Part shown: positions 8,712-16,228 of the stretch, in pieces
Layout: the number at the start of each line of letters is the position of its first letter
Position numbering within the stretch: the first letter of the stretch is position 1
Assembly: GCA_947599925.1 (NCBI GenBank)
Contig: CANQFT010000012.1
Location: 1 to 52,530 of the forward strand
DNA: 52,530 bases
DNA from: an uncultured Oscillospiraceae bacterium
GTDB taxonomy: Bacteria > Bacillota > Clostridia > Oscillospirales > Oscillospiraceae
Direction: 5' to 3'
Notes under the pieces: model-generated
What the model was told of the DNA's origin: nothing
Seen by the model: only the letters and a program-made list of their open reading frames with translations
Database searches by the model: none
Position numbers and translations under genes: made by a program

Positions 8712-10448
8712 ATGAAAAAGAGAACGCGCCTGGCCGCCGGACTGCTGGCGGCGGGGCTGGCCCTGGCCCTGTGCGCCTGCGGCCCGGAGGAGGCCGCCGC
8801 ACCAAGCCCGGAGGCCAACGACGCCCAGGAGGTCCCCTCCCCCTCCCCCTCCCCTTCCCAGGAGCCGGAGGAGGTGGGGCTGACCCTCTGTCTGGGAGAG
8901 GAGCCCCTCTCCCTGGACCCCACGCTGGTCCGCCGCCGGAGCGACGCCGCGCTGCTGGGGCATCTCTTCGAGGGGCTGATGCGCTGGGAGCCCAGCGGTC
9001 AGACCGTGGGCGAGGGGGTCTACCGGGCCCAACTGACCTGCGGCCAGGCCCAGAGCTATGACCGGACAGAACACGCCGACGGCACCGCCACCTACACCTT
9101 CCGCCTCCGGCCGGAGGCCAAGTGGTCCGACGGAAAGGCCGTCACCGCCCAGGACTTTGTCTACGCCTGGCAGCGCCTGGCCGACCCCGCCACCGGCGCG
9201 GTCTACGGGGATATGATCGACTGCGTGGTCAACGCCGCCGACGTCCGCTCCGGCGCCAAGGAGCCCGGCGAGCTGGCTGTCCAGGCGGTGGATGGGTCCA
9301 CCTTTGCCGTCACCGTTCAGGACGTGCCCTACTTCCTGGAGCTGTGCGCCTTCCCCGCCACCTTCCCCGTCCGGCAGGACGTGGTGGAGCAGGGCGCCGG
9401 CCAGTGGACGTACAGCCCGGACACCATCGTCACCAACGGGATGTACCGGCTGACCGACTGGACCTACGGCGCCCAGCTGACCGTGGAGAAAAACCCCCAA
9501 TACTACGACCCGGCCCGCCAGGTCGCCCCCGCTTTGACCTTCGCGTTCCAGGACGACGATGGCCTCATCCTCTCGGCCTACCAGGAGGGGCGGCTGGACT
9601 TTGCCCTGGCCGCGCCCGCCGGTCAGGTCCCCGCGCTTCTGGCGGACGGCACCATGGCCGCCGCCGACTATGCGGGGACCTACTACCTGTGCTTCCAGAC
9701 CCAAAAGGCCCCCTTTGACGACCCCAGGGTCCGCCAGGCCTTCGCGCTGGCCGTAGACCGCAGTCAGATCGTGGAGCAGGTGACCGGCGGCGGGGAGACC
9801 GAGGCCGGAGGCTATGTGCCCGCCGGCATCTCCGACGCCGACGGTCCCGCCGGCCAGGACTTCCGCGCCGTCGGCGGGGACTATTACGGCCCCACCGGCG
9901 ACGACTACGAGGCCAACTGCCGCCAGGCCAGGGAACTGCTGGCCCAGGCGGGCTATCCCGGCGGCGCGGGCTTCCCGGAGGTGACCTATCTCTACAACAC
10001 CGGCGCCCACCACCAGGCCGTGGCCCAGGCGCTGGCGGAGATGTGGCAGAGGGAGCTGGGCGTTGCCGTCACCCTCAACGGCCAGGAGTGGGGGGCCTTT
10101 CTCCGGCTGCGCGGGGATGGGGATTACTCCATCGCCCGTGGCAGCTGGACCGCCGACTTCGACGATCCCATGGGCTTCCTGGAGCTGTGGCGCACCGGCG
10201 CGCCGGGCAACGACGCCCGGTACGCCAACGCCGACTTCGACGCCCTGCTGTCCGCCGCCCAGGCCCAGGACGGCGCGCAGGCGCGCATGGAACTGCTGCA
10301 CCAGGCCGAGGATATGCTCCTTGGCCGGGACTGGGCCCTCTGCCCCGTCTACTTCTACACCCAGACCTATCTCCTCCGGCCCCAGGTGGATGGGGTCTGC
10401 TACACGCCTCTGGGCTACTTTTTCTTCAACGCCGCCCGGAAGGGCTGA
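8712..10448 (+). CDS. ABC-type peptide-binding lipoprotein (SBP_bac_5/OppA-like)
   Basis: A 578-residue extracellular solute-binding lipoprotein of family 5, which captures oligopeptides or nickel/haem chelates for an ABC importer. A signal peptide (MKKRTRLAAGLLAAGLALAL) is followed by a CAC lipidation site at residues 21-23. Then come an acidic, Pro/Ser-rich tether (PSPSPSPSQEP) and the SBP_bac_5 fold, with the usual features FRLRPEAKWSDGKAVTAQDF and DDPRVRQAFALAVDR. The ATG at 8712 has GGAGGAGG eight bases upstream. No permease or ATPase genes flank it, so it is an orphan binding protein or partners with a transporter elsewhere. It lies 26 bases after mutL and ends at a strong terminator. 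Confidence 0.88.
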   Translation: MKKRTRLAAGLLAAGLALALCACGPEEAAAPSPEANDAQEVPSPSPSPSQEPEEVGLTLCLGEEPLSLDPTLVRRRSDAALLGHLFEGLMRWEPSGQTVGEGVYRAQLTCGQAQSYDRTEHADGTATYTFRLRPEAKWSDGKAVTAQDFVYAWQRLADPATGAVYGDMIDCVVNAADVRSGAKEPGELAVQAVDGSTFAVTVQDVPYFLELCAFPATFPVRQDVVEQGAGQWTYSPDTIVTNGMYRLTDWTYGAQLTVEKNPQYYDPARQVAPALTFAFQDDDGLILSAYQEGRLDFALAAPAGQVPALLADGTMAAADYAGTYYLCFQTQKAPFDDPRVRQAFALAVDRSQIVEQVTGGGETEAGGYVPAGISDADGPAGQDFRAVGGDYYGPTGDDYEANCRQARELLAQAGYPGGAGFPEVTYLYNTGAHHQAVAQALAEMWQRELGVAVTLNGQEWGAFLRLRGDGDYSIARGSWTADFDDPMGFLELWRTGAPGNDARYANADFDALLSAAQAQDGAQARMELLHQAEDMLLGRDWALCPVYFYTQTYLLRPQVDGVCYTPLGYFFFNAARKG

Positions 10449-10462
10449 GCCCGGCGCGAAAA

Positions 10463-10502
10463 AGGGGCCCTCCGCCGCCCTGGACGGAGAGCCCCTCTTT
10501 TC
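10463..10502 (+). terminator. intrinsic terminator after the peptide-binding lipoprotein, bidirectional
   Basis: An imperfect G+C-rich hairpin (arms AGGGGCCCTCCG and CGGAGAGCCCCT, 10463-10496) followed by CTTTTCT. On the other strand the stem is followed by five T residues, so it would also end a leftward transcript from 10582. Confidence 0.75.
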
Positions 10503-10582
10503 TACCGCTGGGATGGACCGGGGTCCTGACCCTGGAAAACCAGATCGTCCACATCTCCAGGGTCCACGGGTTTTTGTTCCAT
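10502..10582 (-). CDS. candidate 26-aa microprotein
   Basis: A short frame, MEQKPVDPGDVDDLVFQGQD followed by PGPSQR, on the minus strand. It has a good ribosome site (AAAAGGAG) before ATG, a TATACT box about 36 bases upstream, and the bidirectional terminator immediately after its stop. The peptide is acidic and Pro/Asp-rich with no membrane segment. I do not recognise it. Complete expression signals around so short a frame are suggestive but could be chance. Confidence 0.35.
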   Translation of the reverse strand: MEQKPVDPGDVDDLVFQGQDPGPSQR

Positions 10583-10680
10583 ATGTGCTCGCTCCTTTTG
10601 CAAGTGGGGTTTTCCCAGTATATGCTCGCCCGGCGGCGATGTGTGCCGAAGGGAGGGGAGAAGTTTTGCCCCGGCGGGAC

Positions 10681-10709
10681 TTGACAGGACAAGGGGAATG
10701 TGGTATCCT
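10681..10709 (+). promoter_or_regulatory. strong promoter of the tRNA-Leu/tRNA-fMet operon
   Basis: Consensus TTGACA at 10681-10686 and TATCCT at 10704-10709 with 17-bp spacing, 28 bases before the tRNA-Leu gene. Confidence 0.85.
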
Positions 10710-10737
10710 ATTAAGGCTCTCACAAAGGAGCTGGGAT

Positions 10738-10824
10738 GCCGGAGTGGCGGAATTGGCAGACGCCCGGGACTTAAAATCCCGTGTTCGCAAGAACGTGCCG
10801 GTTCGACCCCGGTCTCCGGCACCA
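10738..10824 (+). tRNA. tRNA-Leu (anticodon TAA)
   Basis: An 87-base class II tRNA. The acceptor GCCGGAG pairs with CTCCGGC. The anticodon loop in GGGACTTAAAATCCC gives TAA. The long variable arm is TGTTCGCAAGAACG, the T arm is GGTTCGACCCC, and the 3' CCA is encoded. Confidence 0.95.
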
Positions 10825-10829
10825 AATAT

Positions 10830-10905
10830 CGCGGGGTGGAGCAGTTGGCAGCTCGTCGGGCTCATAACCCGGAGGTCGTAGGTTCAAGTCCTACCCCCGC
10901 AACCA
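10830..10905 (+). tRNA. initiator tRNA-fMet (anticodon CAT)
   Basis: A 76-base tRNA. The 5' acceptor CGCGGGG faces CCCCGCA, giving the C1:A72 mismatch of initiator tRNAs. The anticodon stem has the three G:C pairs (GGGCTCATAACCC) needed for P-site entry. The 3' CCA is encoded. It lies five bases after tRNA-Leu. Confidence 0.96.
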
Positions 10906-10906
10906 T

Positions 10907-10945
10907 AAAGTGGCCGTTTCCTTTTGGAAACGGCCACTTTCTTTG
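10907..10945 (+). terminator. intrinsic terminator of the tRNA operon
   Basis: A 15-bp perfect stem (AAAGTGGCCGTTTCC at 10907-10921, loop TTTT, complementary arm 10926-10940) followed by CTTTGTCTTTT, two bases after the tRNA-fMet CCA. Confidence 0.92.
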
Positions 10946-11156
10946 TCTTTTGCCGGGTTTGGTCGCCCGCTCTGCTGGCCTTGCCGACAGACGGCGAGGA
11001 GAGAGGGGGATGGCGCGGGCTGCCGTTTCCGCTTGTTCGGCGGTCGCCGCCGCGGTGGAAGCATTCCAACTTTTTTCCGATCCGCCGTCTTATACTCTGG
11101 GGCAAGGGACCAGGCGAGGCGGTTTCGCAAGACGGAAAGGAAAGGGGGGAGCGATA

Positions 11157-11294
11157 TTGCGACTCAAGGTGTTCCATCAGGGCTGGGTGCAGCTGCCGCC
11201 GGAGCTTTTGGAGAAAGAGGGCATTCGGGCCGGCGATCTGGCCGAGGTCAGCGTGAGCCGGGCCGGGAGCGGCGACGGCCCCTTTCCCCGCTGA
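11157..11294 (+). CDS. SpoVT/AbrB-like N-terminal module of a regulator, cut short by a frame change
   Basis: A 45-codon frame beginning at TTG 11157 behind a GGGGGGAG ribosome site. Its sequence (FHQGWVQLPPELLEKEGIRA, then GDLAEVSV) fits the swapped-hairpin AbrB/MazE DNA-binding fold: a V-x-L-P-x-E-L strand-turn-helix and a GDxxEV end. It stops at TGA 11292-11294. The adjacent frame then carries, without any start codon of its own, a SARP/BTAD-type regulator, so this is probably the first domain of one protein split by a +1 change (see 11257-11862). A TATACT box at 11091-11096 may be its -10. As a stand-alone peptide it would be unusually short for the fold. Confidence 0.5.
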   Translation: MRLKVFHQGWVQLPPELLEKEGIRAGDLAEVSVSRAGSGDGPFPR

Positions 11295-11862
11295 GCGGGC
11301 GGCGCCTGGCTTTCGGCTCCAGTGCTTTGGGCGCTTCGCGCTGTATAGGGACTGCCGGCAGGTCCCCATCCGGCGCAAGAAGGCGCGGGAACTGCTGGCC
11401 CTGCTGGTGGTGGAGGCCGGCGGGCCCCTATCCAAGCGGTACATCGCCAGCGTGCTGTGGCCGGAGGTGGACCTGGAGAGGGCCAGGGACTGCCTTTACA
11501 AGACCCTGGCCTGGCTGCGTGCCGAGCCGGAGTTGGGCGGGCTGCTGGGGCTGGACGCGGCCAGGGAGAGCGTGTCCCTGCGGGGAGAGGCCCTGTCCAC
11601 CGACCTGGAGGAATTTGACCGCTGTTACGCCGGGAGAGAGGACATCCGCTGCTGCCGGAGGGCGGCGGAGCTTTACAGCGGCCCGCTGCTCTGGCAGGAG
11701 TGTTACGACTGGACGGATGAAAAGCAGTCCTGGTACGAGATACGCTATGCCGAGGTCCTGAGTATCCTTGCCGCCCACCGCGAGAGCGGCGCGGAGGGGG
11801 CGGGAGAGATTTCGCGGTGGCCTGAGGGCCAACAGGAGGAGGGAAAAGGATGCACACACTGA
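11257..11862 (+). CDS. SARP/BTAD-family transcriptional regulator portion, lacking its own start
   Basis: The frame opens after a TGA at 11254 and reads through to TGA at 11860-11862. It encodes a winged-helix module like the OmpR-type domain of AfsR/SARP activators (LQCFGRFALYRDCRQVPIRR, KARELLALL, LSKRYIASVLWPE, LYKTLAWLRAEP). The beginning of a bacterial transcriptional activation domain follows (STDLEEFDRCYAG, ELYSGPLLWQE). No ATG, GTG or TTG precedes the winged helix. The first is GTG at 11407, which would cut the domain. The likely start is the TTG at 11157 in the neighbouring frame, joined by a +1 shift within 11257-11294 (C-rich runs at about 11278-11289). The BTAD domain is also shorter than usual. 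It overlaps the next gene by 13 bases, so it probably heads the operon it controls. Confidence 0.65.
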   Translation, partial: AGPGAATAPFPAERAAPGFRLQCFGRFALYRDCRQVPIRRKKARELLALLVVEAGGPLSKRYIASVLWPEVDLERARDCLYKTLAWLRAEPELGGLLGLDAARESVSLRGEALSTDLEEFDRCYAGREDIRCCRRAAELYSGPLLWQECYDWTDEKQSWYEIRYAEVLSILAAHRESGAEGAGEISRWPEGQQEEGKGCTH

Positions 11863-12896
11863 ACCGGGACCGGGCCGACGCGCTCTGCGCCGTGATCGCC
11901 TGCGGCTTTATGGGGCGGATGACGCCCGTGCCGGGCCGCCCCACCAACGACGTTACGGATTTTATCCGCGAGGAGGGGCCGGAGGCAGAAAAGTATGAGA
12001 TCCTGAAACGGGAGCTTGCCAAGGTGGACATAGCTGTGGATTTCAAACAGCCGCCGGACAAGGGGGAGACCCCCTTTATCATGGCTAAGACCCGTAAGCT
12101 GACCAGAGGGGCCCAGGAGGGGCTGCAGCGGGATATGCGGACCTGGGCCCAGGCGCTGGAGAGCGCCATCAACAGGACCGCGCAGGGCGCGCTGCGGGGC
12201 GCCTATCTGGGCGGGTATCACACCATCGGCAAGACCGAGGTGCTGGGGGTATCCGATCTGTTCCAATACGCCCCCACCTATCGGACGGAGGACACGGTGG
12301 CCTGCCGCCGGGAGCTCCAGGCGGCCTATGAGGGGGCGCGGGCCGTCACCAACGCCGTGGCCGAGTGCCTGTCCCAGCGCCACGCCTTTGTGAAGAAGTA
12401 TGTCCGCTTCGTCCAGGAGGAGTGCCGGCCGGTGAGGGAGCCCTATCGAGAGGGGTGCCTGTTCGCCAGCGTCCACGGGATGACCCGCGCCATCGAGCGG
12501 TATTCGCCCCGCAGGGATGCGGACACCCATTCGGTCCGCTTTGAGCTGGCCCTGGGCCGGGCCACCTGCAAGGTGGCCTCCTGCATCCCGTGCAGTCTGC
12601 TCATGGCGGCCATGGGGCAGAACGCCACCGCCACCCATCTGGGCCGGGGCGACAACTGGAACTTTCCCAAGGGCACGGAGGAGGACATTCGGAACACCTG
12701 GCGGGAATATGTGCTCCAGTGCTATGCCCTGGGCGCGGAAAAACTGGCCGCCCTGAAAAACAAACCCCTGCTCAGCGGCTGGTTCAGCGGATGGGGAGAT
12801 GTGGAGAAGCGGGTGCTTCCGGAGGTGTTTTTGGAGGCGCTGACCTACGAGAGCTCGTTTATGACCAAGCTGGGGCGGGTGCTGGAACTCTGGTGA
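11850..12896 (+). CDS. unrecognised 348-aa protein, second gene of the toxin-like cassette
   Basis: No family is recognised. It has no signal peptide or clear transmembrane helix and reads as a mixed, mostly helical soluble protein. Distinctive parts are a Cys cluster (ATCKVASCIPCSLLMAAMG, pattern CxxxCxxC) closely followed by ATATHLGRGDNWNFPKG, which look like a conserved core, and an aromatic end (SGWFSGWGDVEKR). Start ATG 11850 has an AGGAGGAGGG ribosome site and overlaps the regulator's end. The next gene follows after 35 bases. Position within a regulator-toxin-holin-amidase operon suggests a third toxin component, chaperone or self-protection factor, but nothing in its sequence decides between these. 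Confidence 0.75.
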   Translation: MHTLNRDRADALCAVIACGFMGRMTPVPGRPTNDVTDFIREEGPEAEKYEILKRELAKVDIAVDFKQPPDKGETPFIMAKTRKLTRGAQEGLQRDMRTWAQALESAINRTAQGALRGAYLGGYHTIGKTEVLGVSDLFQYAPTYRTEDTVACRRELQAAYEGARAVTNAVAECLSQRHAFVKKYVRFVQEECRPVREPYREGCLFASVHGMTRAIERYSPRRDADTHSVRFELALGRATCKVASCIPCSLLMAAMGQNATATHLGRGDNWNFPKGTEEDIRNTWREYVLQCYALGAEKLAALKNKPLLSGWFSGWGDVEKRVLPEVFLEALTYESSFMTKLGRVLELW

Positions 12897-12931
12897 GGCG
12901 GCGCGGCCCCGGCGAACAAGGAACAGAAAGG

Positions 12932-14674
12932 ATGCGGAAAACCATGGAATATCAAATCGTCCCCAAGGATGGTACCGTTCTGGTCACAATATCCGACCGG
13001 AACATCACCCAGAGCCTGGACATGAGCCAGGAGCCGGCAGAGGATTGTCTGCTGGTCCAGGAGGGGAAAAAGGCCGTTCTGGGCGAGCTGAATCTGGAGA
13101 AGATGCTCAGCAACCTCCACAACTGCGTGGACCTGCTCCAGATCACCTACAACGCGGTGGACGGCTTCGCCGTTCAGCCCCAGGTCCAGGAGTTGAGCAA
13201 CCGGTTTATTGACGCCATGAACAGCAGCAACCAGACCGCCCTGGACTTTCAGCTGTCCGCCCACGACGCGCTGGTGGCGTGTATCTACGCCTACGCCATG
13301 CTGATCGAGGGCGAGGTGGAGCCCGCCCTGGGGCTGCTGACGGGGACCAAGGACACCGCCGCCAGGATGGTCCAACTGGCCGACAAGCTGGTGGGCACCT
13401 ACCAGAGTTTGACCGACTACACCAACACCGTGCTGAAAAGCGTGATGGACGAGCGGGCCGACGACGAGAAGAAGCGGGAGGAGACCCGGGCCATGATCGG
13501 CGAGCTGGAGGGCTCCATCAAGGCCATGGAACAGCTCAAAGAGGAGCTGGCGGCGGACATCCAGGAGATGGACAGCGAGTACCAGAAGCTCCAACAGCGG
13601 GAGATCCAGGCGGAAAAGCGGGCCTTTGGGATGCAGTTGGCCTCCATGATCCTGGGCTCGCTGGGAAGCATCCTGGGGATCCCCGGCCAGATCATGGGCG
13701 GCGGGGCCGAGCGGGACGCCGCCGAGCGGGAGACCAAGAGCGTGACCGGCGAGACCTCCGCCCAGGACCAGGCGATGCGGTCCTACGCCAAGAACATGGG
13801 GCGGCAGGCCGCCATCCAGTCGGAGCGGAAAAAGCTGGACCAGCGCATCCAGCGCATCGACCAGGTGCTGGACGGCGAGCTCTACCAGGGCGGCGCCCAC
13901 AGCGACGAGATGGACCCCGACGACCCCGACGCCAAAAAGACCGGCGATGAGCTGCGCCAGGAGAAGCAGAGCGCGGTGGACCAGAAGGGGAAGCTGGCCC
14001 AGGAGTTGGACGGCTTGAAGGGGGAACAGGGCACGCTGGAGAACACCCTGAGGGGCCTGGGCGTGGCGGTGGACCAGGTGTCGGAAAAGACCCGCGCCAT
14101 GGCCCAGGACATCCAGGACCAGGCCGACTCCCTGTCCGCCCGCGCCGACGAGGTCCGCAAAAAGCGGGACGAGCTCAAGGCGCTGGAGCGGAAGAACCTG
14201 GTGGAGCTGGCCAAGGATACGGCCAAGATGCAGAACATGGTCATGGACGCCAACTCCCTGGAGAGCGCCATCCAGTGTTTGGTCATCGCCATCGGGTGTC
14301 TGCGGAAGGTGCTGACCTACCTGCAGGAGATCAAGCTGTTTTGGATGAATGTGGAGACCTTCTGCGGCAATCTGTCCACCAACAAGGCCCTCACCGACAT
14401 GATCGCCAGCCAGAAGGACTATCCGCCGGAAAAGTGCGCCGTGTTTTTCAAAAACCGCATCTTCGTGGTGGGCTATCTGGGGCTCATGGCCAAGTGGAAG
14501 GCGCTCCAGGCGATCTTCCATGCGTACCAGACCAGCCTCATGGCTGTGTCCCAGCGCATGGGCAAGGCCATGGAGCAGCCCCTGTCCCCGGACCGCAAGG
14601 TCCAGTGGAAGCTGGCCAGCAACATGGCGGGGGCCCTGAACGAAAAGTTGAATCAGGAGGCGGCCGCGCTGTGA
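12932..14674 (+). CDS. long-helix protein resembling an alpha-pore-forming toxin component
   Basis: A protein of 580 aa (576 if ATG 12944 is used; both have modest ribosome sites). It is almost wholly predicted helix: an N-terminal helical region, long heptad-like coiled-coil stretches (about 160-230 and 300-430), and one hydrophobic glycine-rich segment at about 234-258 (MQLASMILGSLGSILGIPGQ). A second less charged helical segment lies near 440-480. Long helical bundles with one central membrane-active hairpin characterise alpha-pore-forming toxins (ClyA, Hbl/Nhe, XaxAB/YaxAB). There is no signal peptide, which also fits that group. The next gene encodes a second protein of the same style, suggesting a two-component toxin. 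Assignment rests on architecture, not recognised residues. Confidence 0.6.
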   Translation: MRKTMEYQIVPKDGTVLVTISDRNITQSLDMSQEPAEDCLLVQEGKKAVLGELNLEKMLSNLHNCVDLLQITYNAVDGFAVQPQVQELSNRFIDAMNSSNQTALDFQLSAHDALVACIYAYAMLIEGEVEPALGLLTGTKDTAARMVQLADKLVGTYQSLTDYTNTVLKSVMDERADDEKKREETRAMIGELEGSIKAMEQLKEELAADIQEMDSEYQKLQQREIQAEKRAFGMQLASMILGSLGSILGIPGQIMGGGAERDAAERETKSVTGETSAQDQAMRSYAKNMGRQAAIQSERKKLDQRIQRIDQVLDGELYQGGAHSDEMDPDDPDAKKTGDELRQEKQSAVDQKGKLAQELDGLKGEQGTLENTLRGLGVAVDQVSEKTRAMAQDIQDQADSLSARADEVRKKRDELKALERKNLVELAKDTAKMQNMVMDANSLESAIQCLVIAIGCLRKVLTYLQEIKLFWMNVETFCGNLSTNKALTDMIASQKDYPPEKCAVFFKNRIFVVGYLGLMAKWKALQAIFHAYQTSLMAVSQRMGKAMEQPLSPDRKVQWKLASNMAGALNEKLNQEAAAL

Positions 14675-14700
14675 CCGCCGGTGGAGAAGGAGGGGTCGCC

Positions 14701-15927
14701 GTGGGCGACGTCTATGAGGCCATCCGGCAGAGCCTGGACCTGGCGACGCGGAGCTACCGCGCCGTGGAGAGCGGGGGCGGGCTCAGCCCGCAAAACTGGA
14801 TGGAAAACGTCCGCCTCCTCAAGCCCATCATCGACCGGCTCCAGCAGGAGGCCCAGACCAGCGAGGCCCGGTGCCGGAGGGAGCTGGACCAGCAAAATGA
14901 CGCCTATGGCCGGCTCTTGGCCGACCGCGCCCGGCGTTACAGCGAGGTGGAGGCGGAGAAGGCGCGGCTCTCCGAGGTGGGCGCCGCGATCATCGGCCTG
15001 ACCGCGCAGATCTCAAAAATCGACAGCGAGATCGCCCAGAAGCGGAAACAGGTGGAGGAGAACCAGGAGAAGCTCCGCCAGAGCAAGGAGAAGCAGAAGG
15101 ATTGGAACACCGCCTTTTGGTGTACCTTCTGGATCCCCTTTGCCAACATCGGCATGGCGGTGAAAAAGGCGGATGTGGACAACGAGTACGCGGCCAAGGC
15201 CAAGGTCCTGGGCGGGGAGATCAAAAGGCTCCAGGCCGACGCCGCCGCGCTGAATGACGAGCTGGCCCGTCTCCGCGCGCGGGAGCGGGAGAAGAGCGAG
15301 ACCTCCGCGGCGCTGACCCGGACGATCACCACCATCGAGGGCCGCATTTCCCAGGTAACTGCCGAGATCAACAGCCTGGGCGACCAGATCAACCTGTGGC
15401 GGAGCATTTTGCAGGTGTGCCAGGACGCCAACACGCGGCTGGGCCACGCCGACGGGGACCTGGCGGCGGTGCGGAAGTGCTTTGACGCGCTTTTAAAGGT
15501 GGAGGAGATGCTGCGGGCTCCCGCCACCACCCGCTTTGTGGAGGGCCGGACGTGCCGGGGCGCCTGTCTGCGCGCCGGGGAGTCCCTGGGCCGGGGCGAA
15601 TACCTGGTCAGTCCCAACCGGAAATTCGTGGCCCTGCTCAGTCGGGCCAACGAGTTGGTGGTCTGCAACTCCAAGGGGAAGCTGTGGTCCTCCGGCACGC
15701 AGGGTGCCAAGGGGGAGGGACGGCTGCGTCTGGACGGGCGGGGCCCCGCCGCCCTGACGGGGGTGGACCGGGCCTGGACCAGCAAGCGGCCGGGCGCGGT
15801 CTCTCTGGCCATGCAGGACGACGGGAACCTGGTGGCCTACGGCGCCGACGGCCAGAGCCTTTGGGCCAGCGATACCTTTACCTACGCCAACGTGGACAGC
15901 CGGCGCTTCCAGACCCAGGCGAAGTGA
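14701..15927 (+). CDS. alpha-pore-forming-toxin-like protein with C-terminal bulb-type lectin domain
   Basis: A 408-aa protein from GTG 14701, with AAGGAGGGG six bases before it. Residues 1-134 and 155-285 are charged coiled-coil helices (EAEKARLSEVGAAIIGLTAQ, REKSETSAALTRTITTIEGR). Between them is a hydrophobic aromatic patch at 135-154 (WNTAFWCTFWIPFANIGMAV), the layout of an alpha-PFT head. From about residue 290 a beta-rich domain follows with the bulb (monocot mannose-binding) lectin repeat. The site QDDGNLVAY at 372-380 fits the carbohydrate motif QxDxNxVxY exactly. An earlier repeat (SRANELVVC, LWSSGT) is degenerate. The lectin would target a glycan receptor (inference). No signal peptide; 20 bases before the holin gene. 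Confidence 0.65.
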   Translation: MGDVYEAIRQSLDLATRSYRAVESGGGLSPQNWMENVRLLKPIIDRLQQEAQTSEARCRRELDQQNDAYGRLLADRARRYSEVEAEKARLSEVGAAIIGLTAQISKIDSEIAQKRKQVEENQEKLRQSKEKQKDWNTAFWCTFWIPFANIGMAVKKADVDNEYAAKAKVLGGEIKRLQADAAALNDELARLRAREREKSETSAALTRTITTIEGRISQVTAEINSLGDQINLWRSILQVCQDANTRLGHADGDLAAVRKCFDALLKVEEMLRAPATTRFVEGRTCRGACLRAGESLGRGEYLVSPNRKFVALLSRANELVVCNSKGKLWSSGTQGAKGEGRLRLDGRGPAALTGVDRAWTSKRPGAVSLAMQDDGNLVAYGADGQSLWASDTFTYANVDSRRFQTQAK

Positions 15928-15947
15928 CAGGAGAGGAGAGAGGAACT

Positions 15948-16214
15948 ATGGACTTTGGGATCGTGGGGGTGGCCTCCATCACCGCCATCTGCTACCTGGT
16001 GGCCCAGGCGCTGAAAGCCACCGCCCTGGACACAAAATGGCTGCCGGTGCTGTGCGGGTGCTGTGGGGCCGCACTGGGGCTGGTGGCCCTCTGCGCCGGG
16101 GTGCCCGACTTCCCCGGGGATGACCCGCTGACGGCGCTGGGGGTGGGCATCGCCTCCGGCCTGGCCGCCACCGGCGCGCACCAGGTGGGCAAACAGCTCG
16201 GCAGCGAGACGTGA
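15948..16214 (+). CDS. phage-type holin
   Basis: An 88-residue membrane protein with three hydrophobic helices (FGIVGVASITAICYLVAQAL, WLPVLCGCCGAALGLVALCA, LTALGVGIASGLAATGAHQV). The PDFPGDDPLTALGVGIASGL stretch resembles small three-helix holins of Gram-positive phages (Phage_holin_5/A118 type, by recollection of the family). Holins permeabilise the membrane so that an endolysin, or a signal-less toxin, can leave. The ribosome site GAGAGGAGAGAGG precedes ATG 15948. The amidase starts 14 bases after the stop, giving the standard phage lysis pair. No other phage genes are near. Confidence 0.85.
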   Translation: MDFGIVGVASITAICYLVAQALKATALDTKWLPVLCGCCGAALGLVALCAGVPDFPGDDPLTALGVGIASGLAATGAHQVGKQLGSET

Positions 16215-16228
16215 AAGGAGAGCGGACA

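Noticed and set aside
8838-8872. Pyrimidine-rich repeat CCCCTCCCCCTCCCC at the start of the lipoprotein gene
   Set aside because: It encodes the Pro/Ser tether after the lipid anchor, a usual feature of such lipoproteins.
11407-11862. BTAD regulator as a separate gene starting at GTG 11407
   Set aside because: This start has no ribosome site and would cut the winged-helix domain, whose first half is clearly encoded upstream in the same frame.
12590-12931. N-terminal extension of the 580-aa helical protein back to 12590
   Set aside because: It lies inside the preceding gene in another frame and translates to Gly/Arg/His-rich nonsense; the ribosome sites are near 12932/12944.
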